NCBI RefSeq assembly: GCF_963662255.1
Contig: NC_085055.1
Location: 6,754,102 to 6,818,101 of the forward strand
DNA: 64,000 nucleotides
Source: Cinclus cinclus
Lineage: Eukaryota; Chordata; Aves; Passeriformes; Cinclidae
Direction: 5' to 3'
Shown here piece by piece: positions 14,201-28,952 of this stretch. A program made the position numbers and the translations under genes. The notes below the pieces were generated by a model. The model ran no database searches. It saw only the letters and a list, made by a program, of their open reading frames with translations, and was not told where the DNA came from. Position 1 is the first letter of the stretch. Each line of letters starts with the position of its first letter.

Positions 14201-17200
14201 ACAGCACAGGCAGCACTTTGCTATGTGTGAGTAGGGGGTCAGGCAGCAGGGGCTCATTACCAGAGCCAGAGGGCAACCAGGCAGCATCAAACACACCAGG
14301 CACACCTCCTGCAGAAAGTTACCCCATCTCTGAATCTTTGTACTTGACAATCAGTCCCACACAAAGCCAGAAATCTGGCTTATTAAAGCATGCACTGCTG
14401 AGCCCTTCATTAAACACCAACCTCATCTTCTCCTGGGGGATTATTTACCCCACAAATGAGGTTACTGACCCTGGAGTAGCAAAAGGGACTGCTAGCAGAG
14501 ATGAGGCAATTGGGGCACATTTGCCCCCATAGGGTAATACCATGCTGTCTCACAGAGAGGCTGCTTCCCACACACATCAGAAAATATCCAGTATAGCTGT
14601 GTGCACACAAGACATATGTTTCTGTATAAGGTATCTGTATAGCGTAGCTCTTCTTTCTGCTTTCACTGTGTTTTATCTTTAAATTGGGAGAGCTTTTTAG
14701 TAGCAAATCATCAGAGAGGAACTGCTAGTTACCAAGGAGATTCTCTGATGAATCAGAGACTGACTGGTATAAGACCTAGACAGGCTGTAGCTTCTTAATT
14801 TGAGAGACCTTACATTTTTAAACAGGGGAACAAAAGATCCTACCACAACTAGCTGTGGACCTCACCAGCAAAAGCTGCTTTTCTTTTTGCCATAGAAGCA
14901 AAGAATAAGAGTGCAGAATGGGAAATCAGTGAGCAGCCGGAGACGAACGGGAGCGTCTCTGCAGTACATTCTTGACTCAGAAAAGCCAATTCCACCCAAG
15001 GACAAAGTGGTCCGATGGAGGTGACTGAGGGAAAGGCTGGGAAGCCCCTGATTTCACACCAGCACAGGCAAGGGTACGCAGGGATGAGTGAGCACTGGAG
15101 AAAGAGCTGCACGTCTGCTCCTGCACAGCCCTGACATTTTGGGAAGCAGAGGGTGCAGCGAGGTGCTGCCTGTCCGTGTGCTGGCCACGGGCTCAGCACA
15201 ATATTGGGACTGCCCCAGCTCTGATCTCGCTTTTCTGCCTGACTCCTGCAGCTTTCTTCCAAGGAGCAGGTGAGAGGGATGAGCTTTGCCAAATGACAGA
15301 GAAGGCACCTACCCCACACGGAGCATCCTGCCCTCGTGGAAATGGTCATCATGCCCCAGAGGAGTCACGGCCACCAAGGATGTGCAGGCAGAGTGGATCT
15401 CAAGAAGAGTTTTTATAAATGTGAGGAGAAGAAAGAGCTTCGTGAAATAAAGTTTGGAGAGAGAAAGCTCAGCTTATTTTGGGTTGACTTTATTCAGAGG
15501 GTCTTCACACCCACTTCCTTCTGACAGCTTGTTTCTGTGTAGTTGCTGAATTCTGGTGCTTTGCCTCTATTTAAAAACCAAAAGTAATTAAAACTTCCTG
15601 GGAACTGTGAAAGCAGCGAGAAATACTTGGACACATTGAGAGACAAGATATTTGGAAGCCTTCCGCTGGTAGATAGGCTGTTTTCCCAAAGGTGGCAATT
15701 ACAGAAGTTCATAGATGAGAGGGAAAATCTCCCTGTCACATCCCATTGAAATCTCCATTTTAGGCACTGCTGCTCCTCTGCTGCTCAGGTAAACCTGATC
15801 CTTATGAGGGGAAAGTGCTGGATGGGCCAAGGTATTTGGGATGGGGACGGTGGGAGAACTTAGGGAAGTACTGGGGAATGGAGAGTAAAGCCTGTATTAG
15901 AGCACATACAGGTTCTACTGCTAAGTGCACACTGGAAACTGATTTCCTAGAGAGATTACATCTGACAAGAGGCTGGCACCAGCCAGTCTTTAACCGAGAA
16001 GGCAAGTGAAGGACATTTTATTAGTCAAACAGTTTCAAGTGCTGATTTGAGTTATAAATTACACTTGCTCATCTGAGGAATGAATTCACTGTTGGTAGCA
16101 TTTGTGGGCTGGAGCAAGAGGCTTACAGTAATGTCTAACTGATGCATGTTGTGATGTTTCAACTTATTAGCGTACCCTGTGGACTTCATTTGGAAAGCAA
16201 AATACTCCAGAATGCTGCAATAGAGACTGAAAACAGCATATGGGGTAGGGAAGGGACAAAAGAAACATTCCCTGACAGTGAGCTGTTCTCAGAACCACAA
16301 AGAAAAACTGTCAGGAAATTCCAGGCTGCGGCTCACAGCCAGGGGGGAAGTCACTGTCCATTCCCCTCTAATTTCACACACAGCAGTTCATACAGCATTC
16401 ACTGGCAGCACTCCCCAGCTGTGTCAGGCAAACCAAAGGTGTAGGAGTAACAAATTAAAACAGGCTGCCAGCTTTAATGCCCTTATTGGTGGTTTGGGTC
16501 TTATTTGACTTCATATTTATGATCTTTATGTCTTTTAGGGTGGACGTGAAGTCATTTATGTGTTTGCATTTAAAACAGAAAAATACAGTGGAAGCTGTAA
16601 CTGCACACAGACTTGTAATTGACAGAGCACAAACTTCCACTCTCCCCACCTTCCAAGCATCGTGCTACAGCACAGCAGTGCCATTACTCCAGCCCTGGGT
16701 TGATTTGGAATATCCATATTCCTCAGAATGTATTCAGAGGTTGTTTGTCCAAATGTGTACAAGCAGCAGAAGCTGCTGGAACAGGAGTTGTATTATACAC
16801 AGTGGTTTTAATCCAAGAATAGCAAACAGGCAGGTTAGGGATTTACGAACAGAAAAACTAAGGCGGTGAGCATTTTAAATAATTTGGATAAAAACTTGAA
16901 GTTGAATAGGACAAGTGTCCAGATGGCAACTTAAATCTTCACTCACACTTTGCAATAACAATCTGGAAAGCCTTGGACGTTGCTTGCTTGTGATTTTTGT
17001 TGCACAGTGCAGTTGGTCTGAGCACAGGGACCAGCAGTAGCAAAGCCCTTTGTGGTATGATCCCTGGGCTGGAGCAATACCTGCATTCTGCTTTTGCTTG
17101 TGAATTCTGACTGCAGTAAATGAGTAGGACATTAACAGTGGTCTGCACAGTGGCTTTGGGGTTAGGTTTGTCACCACAAACATTTGCCTGTTGGTGGTGA

Positions 17201-20200
17201 ATAAGGTCAAGGAAATAGGTGGGGATTCAGGAGGAATGTAAACTGCCAGCTGAAGGGTGGTTTCCACCAAGCAGTGATGCTTGACAGCACATTTGGTCCC
17301 TCCTACTAACCTGGTGTGGGAATAGGAGAGATTTTGTTAGATAACACTAAAATACAAAGAGACTGGGAAAGCTTTCTCACACATTCTTACATGGTGTTCC
17401 TGGGCAATCAATGATTCTCAGCACACAGAGTGTCTGTTGCTGAGCATGGAGTCCAGGCACTGGGGAAACTTATGAAACATCCATACAGATTAGCTCTCTG
17501 TCATAATCACTCAGTCCCACTGGAGGAAATCCTGTCTTTCCCTAGGAGGCCTTCATTGCCCCACTAGGAATTTTCTTATTCTCCAGCAGCTCCTGGGCAG
17601 AGCAGGTGGATTTTGCCTCACAGGGATGACCTGTCTCAGTCACTGGGTCCTCAATACCCAAAAAAAGTGTGTGGATAGATTCCACAAGGTATTCTCCCTG
17701 TGTCCCCAGCATGGTGTCCCAGCATTGTCCAACCTCATCATCCCAGGAGCCCCAAGGCTGCAGAGATTTCAGTCAGACAGGTTTAGGAGCAGCTCTCAGG
17801 ACCAGCCCAGCACTTCCCATGTCCTGGAAGGCAAAGCTCTGTGCTGGCACAGCAGGGAGGTGCAGGATGGCTCCTGACAACCTTCTCTGAATGACCCAGA
17901 TTGCATCAACAGAGCCTGCAGCCAGAGTTCTTCAGAGGGGAGCATAGGAATTACAACATGAAGCCCAAGGGAGACAAGGGGAAAAAAAGCAAAAGGCCTC
18001 AGCACCCTTCCCACTTTCAAAGCTGGTAATTGTTTCTTATTTCCCTTCTACTTTTGCTTTTAAAGAAGCTGGAGAAGTCACCCCTTCTCTATGCTGCTTT
18101 GCATGCCAGGTACAGACTGCTGGGAGATCCCAACACCAAGCACTGAACCATCCAGGTCCTGTGCCTTTCAGGCTACTATCCAAAATGCCAGCAACAACCC
18201 AGCAGACTGGAACATTGCATGTATCCAATATGGACCAACATGTCTCTCCTTTATACTCCAGGATCATTTGGTAGATCAGTGTACCCTGAGCCAGATGCAG
18301 GATGTTGTGCCAACAGAGGGCAGGGATAGCAAAGGAGTCTCCTGGTTTTTTGCATGCTTCTTCAGGGACTGCACATACAAAAGTACTGATGCTTGCAGCT
18401 GCAGGTGAAGGGCAGGCAGAGGCAGCAAAACCCAGACAGCAAAGGGGTCTGCATGAGCTTCCTGAAATAATCCTTGGGGCTACATGCCAGAAGTTCCCAC
18501 TCCCACAAGAGTGTCCCTCCCTTTGGAGCACTGCAGCTCTGCAGTGCCTCTTGGGCTGAGCAATCCTTTTGGTTCATATCACCTAGTTTAAATGCAACAA
18601 GCATCCTCCCCTACGCAGGTGCAAGGCACAAGCACCATTATTCTGGACAGATAAGCCACTTAGAGCAACACTGCCTCTCTCTTAATGGAAAAGAGGCATC
18701 ACAGCAGTAGCTACACCATGGACCATTAACTTACTGCCTGGCAGATTGATCCTAGATTTTAACATGCATTTAACTAGAGGTATAGAGCAGAGGTATCGCA
18801 GTGCAACTGTAGAAATGCACTTTTACAGGAGCAGCTTTAGTGCTGGTTGAACTCGCTGGCAAAGCTGCCAGGGACTCACTTCCATGGATCCAGGCACTGC
18901 CAGGTGGAATATTTGAACGTTAACAAAAAGTATGAGGCAGTATAATTTCATTAAGTGTTTCACCAGAAATCAGGCAGAAAATTTCTTAAATGACATTTAT
19001 GTAAAACTTCCCCAGTACAGAACTGAAATCTGCACTTCTGATGCAGCCCCACAGATGCTGGTAACCCTTGTGCTTCAGGCACATTATTACTCCTTGCTGG
19101 GCTGCATCCAGATCAAGTTGGCTTCACTTAGCACAGCACAGGCACGTACCTGCCCCTTACTGCCCAACCATCATCTCCCAGCTGCACTATTGGGTATGCA
19201 GCAGGGTAAGAGACCAAATTTCCATATAATACCAGTCAGTTTAATTACAGCTTGCTCAACAGAGCCTTGCCCATTTCTAAAACAGGTCAGTTGTACCCCT
19301 CAGTTGGCAAGATGGTGTTGCTAACTGGTGTGTGTCCAGCAGCAGTTGTTTTCTTCTTAATATCAATGGAGATTTCAAATTGCCTTTAATTGAAGCTTTC
19401 AAAGATCCCCCTGCTTCTCAGCAATTAGCTTCTGTACTGACATTGAGCTGAAGAGTAGCCTTCCACACTAGAAATACAACAAACTTGGAAAACTGTCCAT
19501 TTTTCATTCTGCTTTAATTCTTAACTCTGTTGTTGATGTGTAAAGGCTGGTGGGGAGATGAAATGCATCCCATATGAGAGAAGCACAAGTGAAAAACCTC
19601 AGAAATGTTTTAAGCCCATCCACATCCCACCCACATGCTTACAGTTGGGTTTATTCCGTTTAAAACTGAAGTCTGATTCCTGCTAATGACACAGTTAATT
19701 ATCTATGAGTGAAGCAGTGAGGTTTTGAGGAGCATTGGACATTTCAGAGGCAGGGGAGCCTGTTGGGAAGCACACCAGCACTGCCAGATCACCTGACAGG
19801 TCTCAGCACTGCAAACTCCCCTCCAGTTCAGCATTAGGAGGCAAAGGTTATTCCTGGGATTTTCTGCCAGCACAGAAGGTAAAAGGAAAAGAGCTTTCCT
19901 CCCACTCACCTCATTTCCAGCCCTCTCATTTCCCACTCAGCACCATGTCCATCCTTCTGTGTCCCCCAGCTCTGTCTCACCCTTATTAGATTTCCCACCC
20001 AGGCCTTATTCTACCACCCCAGCTGCCCTCAAGCTAAGGCACTATTTCTGACACTACAAATTGCCTTACTCTTTTCCCATCCCTCTGCTCTCCATCCTGT
20101 GGCCTCCTGCCCTCCTGCATTGCCCCCTCAACAGGTCCAGAGATGTCACAACATTCTTATCTGAGGGACGGTGTGCTTTCAGCACCTTGAAAAAACTCCC

Positions 20201-23200
20201 TAGCCAAATTATTAAAACCATTTAATACCACATCTGACTGGTAAAGGCATTGAACTACTTAAAATAATTGCATTTCTCGCCAGTTACAGATAAAACAGAC
20301 CCTCTTTAATAGTTTTTTTAATGATTAAGATACAGCCTGATGTGCATTACGAGATTATTAACAGCCCCATAAGTGAAATAACAGATACAAGACCAAAAGC
20401 TAAGTCGTAAGTATTCTCAGATGCCTGTAGATTAATAATTTTATATCTCCATTGGAGCATTCACCAAGGCTTTCCATTATCACAGAGTCTTAAAGCCACA
20501 AGACAGGTCTGTTCCCAGTTGCAGCTCTGCCTTTCCTACAGGAGGCAGAAGCAGGGAAGGAAGGCATTTGTTTGCCTCCAGATAGAAGTTAATGAAAAAT
20601 ATGGAACAGGATATAGAAGTTTCGATTCCTCATTTTTCCATTTCACTCAGTGAAAAAGCATTGAATTGGTGTGTCTATCCTCTATAGCAATTATAGAATT
20701 TCAAAGTGGTTTTTTCTTCAGCACTTTCTTGAAAGTACACAACCACTCCTGATCTCATGGGCTCAAACAGTACTGTTAGTATTTTTTAAATTGATTGCAG
20801 ATCCCTGATCCATAAAAATTAGCAACACCACAAGCAAAACAAGAGCACAGGTGTTGCTGGAAAGTGCAGTGACTGCTCAGAATCTGAGCTTGTGGTTGCA
20901 CAGCCGGAGACAGAAACCTGCAGCCTCCTCCCTGCAGAACAGAGGCCAATTGTGCTCCATTTGGGGTTCAAAGAGGTGCCTACACAGCAGCATCTGAGCC
21001 CTGTGTACCCCTATGGAGTGCTGTAAGTGCTCAAGAAGCAGCACAGCTTGGTTTTAATTGCATAAACACGCAGCTTGTTCAAACTCCACTCAGTCCCATA
21101 CTCAAGGATCTGAAGTGTTCTTTAGAGCAGTCACAGCCCCGGATGCATCAGTCTCCTTTGCATACACACAAGGGGCTTGAAAGCTCCCATCCTTGCTCCT
21201 GGAGTACAAATCAGTGTTTCCTTTTATGCTGGTGAGTCAAAAAGACCAGCAAATTACTGATGTCAGAGTGGTCAGGGAAAGCAAGACAAAGTTTGAGCAG
21301 AAAGGCTCTATCAGGGTTCACTGTAAAGCATTGGATGAGTTTAATCCATCTCCTGTTTATCTTTACAGCCACACAAGGCAGAAACAGTACATTTCATCAG
21401 GGCACCAGGAAGCCACAGCTCTGCTCCTAACCCAGTTATCTGCAGGAGGGACCATCACGTCACACACACAAACAACCATTCCAGACTGGTCATTTTTGGG
21501 GGTTGTTTTTTTGTTTGTTTTTTGTTTGCACCTGACACGAGCACCCAGCCACACTCATAAGTCAGTCAAAGCATCTGCAGCTTCCACAGGCAAACCCATC
21601 ATGTGAGACAAATGGCTCATTTTTTCTCACCATGGTTAATGGCCATGAACTTGGAGGCTGAAATTTCAGTTCATGCCAAGGAATACAATAATCATCGATA
21701 AATTCTGTCCACAAACAACCAGAGAAATCCTGAGCTGTGCTGTGGACCAAGGATGGAAAGAAGATTCATTTATGCCTCAGTTGTTTGCGATCACTCCAAC
21801 ACTCCCAAAATTGGCTCCCTCAGAATTATATTTAATGAGTTATTGCTATAGCCTAACCAGAAGAGCTCGGTGGTATGTCACAAGCTCTGCTGTCTGACAC
21901 TACAGACAGCTGCTCCCACCCAAAATCGCCCATTAGAGTGCTTGCACTTGTTCAGCTACAGACAGTGCCTTTAGAGCTTGAGCATCAGGCCAAGAACAGA
22001 ACAGCCAGGTACTCGGGTCAGGCAATTAGAGCCACTAAATACCCTCTAGTTAGTCATGGATGTGCTGTGAGGAAAGGTTGTGTGTTTAGGGGAGGTAGTC
22101 AGCTGGGAGAAGGGAAAGCAAGTCCTTTGTCCCTGATCAGAAGCATTACAGGCTGGAGATCCTTTTTGTGGGACCACAGCCAAGCTATTGCTTCTTCAAG
22201 GACCTGGCCAAAATCCAGCCTTTAAAAAGCATTATCAATGGCATGTTGTTAGGTGTCCAGAGGAAGAAGATATTACAGAAATATGAGCTATCATTCATTA
22301 TTGCTGCCAATTTTATCGGACAAATGTCAGCATAACACAGCCAAGGCCTCATGTTTCTGATGCCAGCAGGAGCTCTTATTCCTGGAAAAGCAGGTCAGGC
22401 ACCCTCATGCTTTGCACCAGCTGGAGACAGGGCCACCATTGAGGGCTACTACAGACAAGACCTCAAATGCCCCACCAGAGCTCAAATCTGTGTAGTTTTA
22501 TAACTTTGCCAAAAGTGCTTTTTTCCTCCACGCTTAACTGAAACCCCTGACTGTGCCTCTCCCAGTGAAGTGACTTGGTGCCCACATGTATCTTCTGGCT
22601 GCACCCTCATGTTTTCCCCCAGGCTGCTCCCCCATCAGGGGTGTCCATAGGAGCACTCAGGCTCAGTCTCACGCTGCAAACCATCTGGTACAGGCAGCAT
22701 CAATCAGCTTCCCTTAGGCAAGGTCTGATTATTAACAGTAGAACTTTCCAAATATTGACTCATTTTAGCCTAAATAATCTCATTCTGTTGTTATCACCTA
22801 CAAAGCTGTCTCTGCTTCACCTTCTACAATACTTTGAAAGTGATTTAACTGCCTCAAAGATATCTCACATGTAATAGCACCAGAACCAGGTCAGGTTTAG
22901 TACAGTCCATCAGCTAAACTGGAACTCCCAGACCCCCATCTGCTCCTGTCAGACAGTGATAGGCATAAATCAATACACTCATTTCTGCACTCTTTTTCCA
23001 TGACTGCATGCCTACAACAGGGAGGGAAGCACATACACTGAGCCTCATTGAACTTTAACAGAGATTACAGCAAACACAAAAAGTGGCATCTTGATACAAT
23101 ATAGTATACACATCTCACCCCAGAGGGGTACACTACAGAGAGTAAAGATATTTTAAGAAACCATGCACACATAAATAGGAAATACATCAGACTAGCGTGC

Positions 23201-26200
23201 ACAGTGCCTTAGAACACAAAGAACAGTTTTCTACTTGCATGCAGCTCCTCATTCTTTGGCCCAACACCTCTTAAAAAAACCAAAAACAAACAAAAAAACC
23301 CCTCAAAATTTTATCAAAACAAAAGAAACACCACAGAACAAACCCCCAAGACTCCCTCTCTCCTGGGTGAACTATTCCTCTGCTCTTCATTAGCCTTGAT
23401 CATGGGCACCTGGGACCCACAAGCACCCAGCTCATGCTGGGCTGATTGCTCTGAATTGCCATGGTTTCATTAACTTCAACAGATCCCTAATGGTAATCAG
23501 TGTCAGCTGAGGATGCAGGAGTTGTTTCTGCTATTTGTTTATGAGCCCAGGCAGTGTTTGGAGAGAGTAGAAAAAAACCCCTCATGTTATTTTTCTTATT
23601 AAGCCTGAATTCAGGAGGGCAGTAGCTAGTTAACTTCCTTGCAATCAAAAGGATTTGCTTTGTGATATATTGATTCTTCCTCTGAAATTCAGGTATGAGG
23701 TTTAGCATCCATTTACTTAGAACAACTTCAAGGAACAGCAAGCAGGAGGTAGAAGAGGTTTTGGATGTTTTCCTGTTGCTAAGGAAACTTCTTCGGTGGT
23801 GACTCTGCTCACCACAGCTGGGTCACTTGGGCTTTGCTTCTCTGAGTAAGGCATGAGTCATGGCTGGAAAGTAAATGCACAAACTTCCTAAGGAATGCCT
23901 TTATCGTCTGCTTCCACTCACATGTGAAAATAAAGATTATTAGTAGTGGCTCATAATAAAAAGCTATAGCAAATCTATATTAATACTTTCATCAGTAGTC
24001 GCATGATCTATATTACCAACTGTATTTGACCCTTCAAACACACAGGAAAAAGAAAATTATTTTTTCTACAGACTTACTAAAGATTTAACAGCTTGGCATT
24101 TGAGCATCAGTGACTTTGTTTCACTGAATTTTCCCATCCGCTCCCTTAACTAGATGTTACTTCCCAACACAGAGCTCCAGGGCCAGCCCTGTGTCATGAA
24201 GAGCCAACAAGCAGCATATGGTGACATTGGAAAATGGCAGTAAATTTTCACATGTTGTTTGGCCACTGACTGCAGTTGTACATGGCTCAGAGAGAAAAGC
24301 TCAGAGCAAGCACCTCTGCCCTCCTCTCAACACCTGAGCCAAGCAGAAGGTCATGGGTTGCCTCCAGGGCAGCCAGAAAATTGAACCCAAAATCAACCTC
24401 AACTCATTTGCAAACTTCATGCCTCTATTCTCCAAAACGTGACTTGCTCTAAAGATAATTCCATTTGCTTCCAGATTGCCTTAAAAAAAACTTCACCTAA
24501 CTTTGACCTCAAATCCTTCTGCTCCGGTAAGGGCTGAGAGAAGATTGTTCTTTAGGACTCCAGCACTTGTTAATACTCTTAAAGAGATTACTCAAATCTT
24601 CTAAACAAATATCAGAATAGATTCTGGATTAAGATTGGGTGCTAAAATGACCTTGCTGATAAAATCCGCGTCATCAAACCTCACAGATTGAAGAGGGAAG
24701 CCTTGGATGTAATTTTGACTCGGTAGCTACTATCATGGTAAGTTATCAGACTGCTCTGCATCTCTCCCCCTATCTCTAACACTCTTGCAATATTCCTTGG
24801 GAATCAGTACAAGTAGTGTCAGATCTTTCTGATCCTCGTGGGAAAAACAATATTCTGAGACAGTCACTGGGGCTATGCACCACCCACTCTTTTCTTTCAC
24901 TAAAGCTCTTTGCTTTTCCCATTTTGGGTATTTGAGTTGTCTGGTTGGTTTTGGTGTCAGCACGAGGCTGGTTTGTGGAACATGCCAACTCCTGTATTGA
25001 TCAGATGTGGATTCAGTTCTGTGCATTTGGCAAGGTGGTCGGGCGTGTTGGTGTACCCCGGGGTCCAGCATGGACCATCTCCTTTGCCTGCCACCTCTGA
25101 GTGATCTCCCCTGCTTCCAGATAATGCCCAGAGTTATTTATGTCCTGTGCCTAAGTGCAGTTTCCTTTGCATCTCACTTGGGTTTCAGAAATAATTAGTC
25201 CTGCAAAGACTGATGTGGATTTTGGCTTTGTAACAGATCTTTTCTTAAGAACCAGGAGTGAGTTGGTGAGGTTTATGTTAAGTATTTTTGTCATTGCGTC
25301 ATGGACAGGAATGAATCCCAGAAATTTTCTCAGGAATCTGTGACAAGCATTTCACAAAAGAGAGGTCTTTGCATCACTTTCAACCTACATCTCTTCTGTT
25401 GTTCTTCTATAACCTCTTCGGATTTCTGTGCAAAATCTCTAGTGTCTGTAATGGGAAAAAATTTAAATCAAATAACAATTAACAGGCTCTTTGAAAAAAA
25501 AAAATTCCTTAGAGGGCAAAGTCCATTACAACTGAAGCATTTACATTTACTTCCAAATCTCTTTACCCAATTTTCAGTTTAATTTAGTCATTTGCTAATC
25601 CTAATTTTCCAGCACTGTGCTTACAATATCTAACTGAATATCACTCATGTGGAAACACATTAAAATTTTGCAACAGACTGCAACTTATGGTCTCTGAACT
25701 CTTGTCACTTTGCTTCTCAAATGTCTACAGTAATGGTGGGTCTGTCTCCCTCTCCTCACAAACATTTTAGTCACCAGTCCCTTCCTGTACACTGTGCTCC
25801 ATTTGACTGGCACTGTTGTCCATTATGGCAAAAGTCCCACCAAACTTCAAGGACACTTAATGCAAGAACACAACTTTTTCCAAAATATTTCTTCATATGC
25901 TCTTATTTGGGTTTCCTTAGGTCTTAAATAATTTAATACATTTCAGTGTTGACAGTGCGGTGTGTTGTGCATAGAAATAGCAAATAAATGTACTGTGTCA
26001 AAATACTGGGAATGGTGTGATTTGTGTACAGCAGTCAGAACAGAGAAGCTGTGTGCTGTACACCCTTGACTCCCAAGTGAAAGGACGAGTGATCTGGTTT
26101 TGTTCCACTGAGGAGGGCTGCTGTTAGAGCAGGCAGATCCCAAGGCTCCAATTCCTTCACATCGTCCTGGTTCACCCACTCCAGATGGAGTTCTGGAAAA

Positions 26201-27334
26201 GAACACCATGCAGGGGGACACAGTGGACCTGATCCTCTGATCCCAGCCGGGCTCACAGGGATCAAAAGTGTCTGTAAGGACCCCAGGCTGAGGCTGAAAG
26301 TGCATCTCCAGATGAGGCAGCTGAGAGACACTTTGTACTCAGTGATGCTGGCTCCCTTCCCTCCACAGCTGCCTCATTTGCTCTCTTCAGGGGGTTAGCT
26401 TTCTGTCAGCTAATTTAAGGAGAAAAGCCTTTTTAATCCAGTATCTTACCAACTCTGAGTATGTATATTTTTATACTGTGAATAAAATATGAATATTAAG
26501 CTCTTTAGGAAGGGACTTTTGTCTTCTGAGATCTCTTCAAAGCCCTTAGTATGCTGTGGGTATTACAGGTGTAAATATTACAAATAATATAATACAGTTT
26601 GGATCCCCGAGATCCATTTCATTGGGAATGGGCTCACAAACTGCATCTCTTTGTTGGACAGATATGGCTCAGGAATGAGGAGGGCTTTCCCAGAAGTTAG
26701 TGCTGAGTTTTGACCTGGAAGAACTTGGGGTCAGGACCCTGTTTTGATTTAGGTTTCCTCATAGTTCATGAAGCTCTTCTTGCTTTGGTTCCACCAGTTA
26801 GAAAGGTACAGCCTGCCCAAGGGAAAAAAAATACAGTTTAGCATACAGAGCACTCCTTTAAGAAGTGGACAAGGGCTGTTTAACCCTGCCAGGTAACAGC
26901 ATATAGTAGTTCAAGGCAGAAAGGGAGAATTAATTCTCTAACTAGATGAAGGCAAAGAGGGGAAAGGACTTCAGAAAGTAAAATCTTTGTAGAAAAGAAT
27001 ATATTATTAACTGAAAACATAATTTAACAGAATAGTAATATTCTCATACCACTGAGCAAATCTAATACCAACTCTGCAAATTTAATGAAATTGCTGCAAA
27101 GGCAGAGAAGTTCAATCTGAAGTGCTCTCTTCTGAGGCTGAGGCCAATGCCCATTAAGTACAATGGAAATACTTCATCAGCTTCAACACCAGCCGGATCA
27201 GGAGTCCACTAGATTTGGATTGTCAGTGGCTGTTATTGTCTCCACAGAGTAATCCACTCAAATTTGCCCTGATGACTAAAGTAACATCTCATTTCCACAG
27301 CAATACAAGCAAATTCTCAGTATGGAATAATAAC
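11281..27334. other. Non-coding, probably KCNMB2 5' intron; no gene seen
   Basis: About 16 kb of unique sequence without a recognised transposon, RNA gene or exon. The longest open frames (13528-14082 on the minus strand, 14849-15352 on the minus strand, 21193-21606 on the plus strand) have no domain, no splice partners and no codon pattern I would trust. An AT-rich block at about 20180-20460 is a weak candidate for conserved non-coding DNA. An A/C-rich low-complexity stretch lies at about 23273-23330. Confidence 0.6.
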
Positions 27335-27700
27335 GTCCTTTAGATTAAAAAACACCTTTAAGATCATCAAGTCCAGCCACTAACCCAGCGCTGCTGAGTC
27401 CACCACTAAACCATGTCCCTACATGACTCCTCTACATCTCTTTGAAACCCTTCCAAGGGTGATGACTCAATTACTTCCTTGGGCAGCTTGTTCCATGGCT
27501 TGACAGCCCTTTTGATGAAGGAACTTTTACTAATAGCCTTGTGGCCATTTCCTCTTGTCCTCTCACTTGTAACTTGGGAGAAGAGACCAACCCTCACCTT
27601 GCTAAAACCTCCTTGGCCACCTCTGACTTCTGTTTGGTCAGCTGTTGACCTGTATGCTCAGGTCGTTTTCTGCCAAGCATCTTTCCATACCGTAATCCAA
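27335..27700 (-). mobile_element. CR1 LINE fragment, reverse strand
   Basis: Typical reverse-complement CR1 text: TTTAAGATCATCAAGTCCA (about 27357), CCACTAAACCATGTCCCT (about 27402), GGGCAGCTTGTTCCATGGCTTG (27481-27502), CCATTTCCTCTTGTCCTCTC (about 27545) and AACTTGGGAGAAGAGACCAACCC (27571-27593). The terminal octamer repeat is not evident at the left end, so the 3' tip is lost or worn. Some 30 bases usually found between the GATGAAGGAAC and GGCCATTTCCTC blocks seem to be missing. The right end is uncertain; CR1-like text may reach about 27700. Confidence 0.88.
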
Positions 27701-28952
27701 GTGGAATTCAGCAGGCTGCAAAGCACATGGAAAACTCTGGCCACTCAGTAATATTTCACCCAGCTATCTTGGTTTATCACTTTTTGCAGGTCTCAGCAAT
27801 GTCTCTCAGTTGAGTGTTCCATTAACTTTTTCACCTCTTATGTCTTAAAAAAGACAGAAGCAATCTTAATCCCCCTTATCTTTCTGCACTGTAATCTTTC
27901 TGCATTCCTGGTGCCTTCCCACAGAGACTTTTTGGAACTGGGGTTTTTTTGCTTAGCCCAAAATTGGCTTGGAGGAAGACCATGAGAAGAGTTACTTGAA
28001 CAAACTAGAAATAGAAATTAAAGCCTTAGTTTCTTCCTGATTTTAATTCAAATCAGATAGAGCAGGGTTCGTTTTACTGCATTTTAAGAGAAGGAAGCAT
28101 TTCTTTTTTGAGGTAGGTGATTGATTCCTGTTAGATCTTCTCTATAGATTAATCCCTTGGATGATCCACACACTGGAGCCACTGGGGCCAGCAATTAACC
28201 CAAACCTATCAGCTCTGGAAAGAATGTCACCATGACATCAGTGGTGTTCTTTCCTCTGGTGAACTCAGGGTGATTGTAATGAAAGAAAATAGAGGTATAA
28301 GATTGGCAACTGTTTAAATAAAAATGACCAGGAAGAACAGGTAGAAAATCAACTTCCTTTAGCATGGGATTGAAGTAATTTTGTGGATAATACATCTGTA
28401 ATAGCTTGCTGTATTAGTAAATGCAGTGCAGAAGCTTTCAAGTTCAAAGCAAGTCTCTCACTTCATTGCTTCAGAAAGTGCAGCCCAAAAGCTACTGATC
28501 TATTTGTACAGATAAGCACCCCACAGAGTTCTCAGAATCAATGCAAACACTCAGGCTAAGATTCAATGCAAATAATAAATAAGTACAGACTTAGGAAATA
28601 GAAATATATGACTTAAAACTAATTGAAATGCTGACCCAAAGTATAGTTTGTTATGTGCATTTCTTCAAATGTAATTCCAAGAAAGGGAAAAAGCAAAAAA
28701 GTGGTAATTTCAAGGGGGTAGACAAGAGAAGAGACAAGCAGAATCCAGAGCAAAGAAAATAGACAAGGGCTAGGAAGTGGTGGAAGCAACACTGGATTTT
28801 TTTTTATTTTTTTTTTAATATATATGAACTTAAAATTACTTTGTACAAATGAAGGTCTAGTTTTGTACCCATGTTCTTTTCTGAATTCAAGAGGAGTTTT
28901 GACACTAAACTTCTTTGTGTTTTGCTGAGCCATTTTCATCTGCTTTATTTGT
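27701..28952. other. Non-coding, probably KCNMB2 5' intron; no gene seen
   Basis: AT-rich sequence after the CR1 fragment, with a T-run at about 28797-28817 interrupted by one A. No exon or RNA gene recognised. Confidence 0.6.

Noticed and set aside
14849..15352. 167-codon minus-strand frame in a locally GC-rich stretch, considered as an exon or CpG island
   Set aside because: CpG density is only slightly raised and the translation has no recognisable motif.
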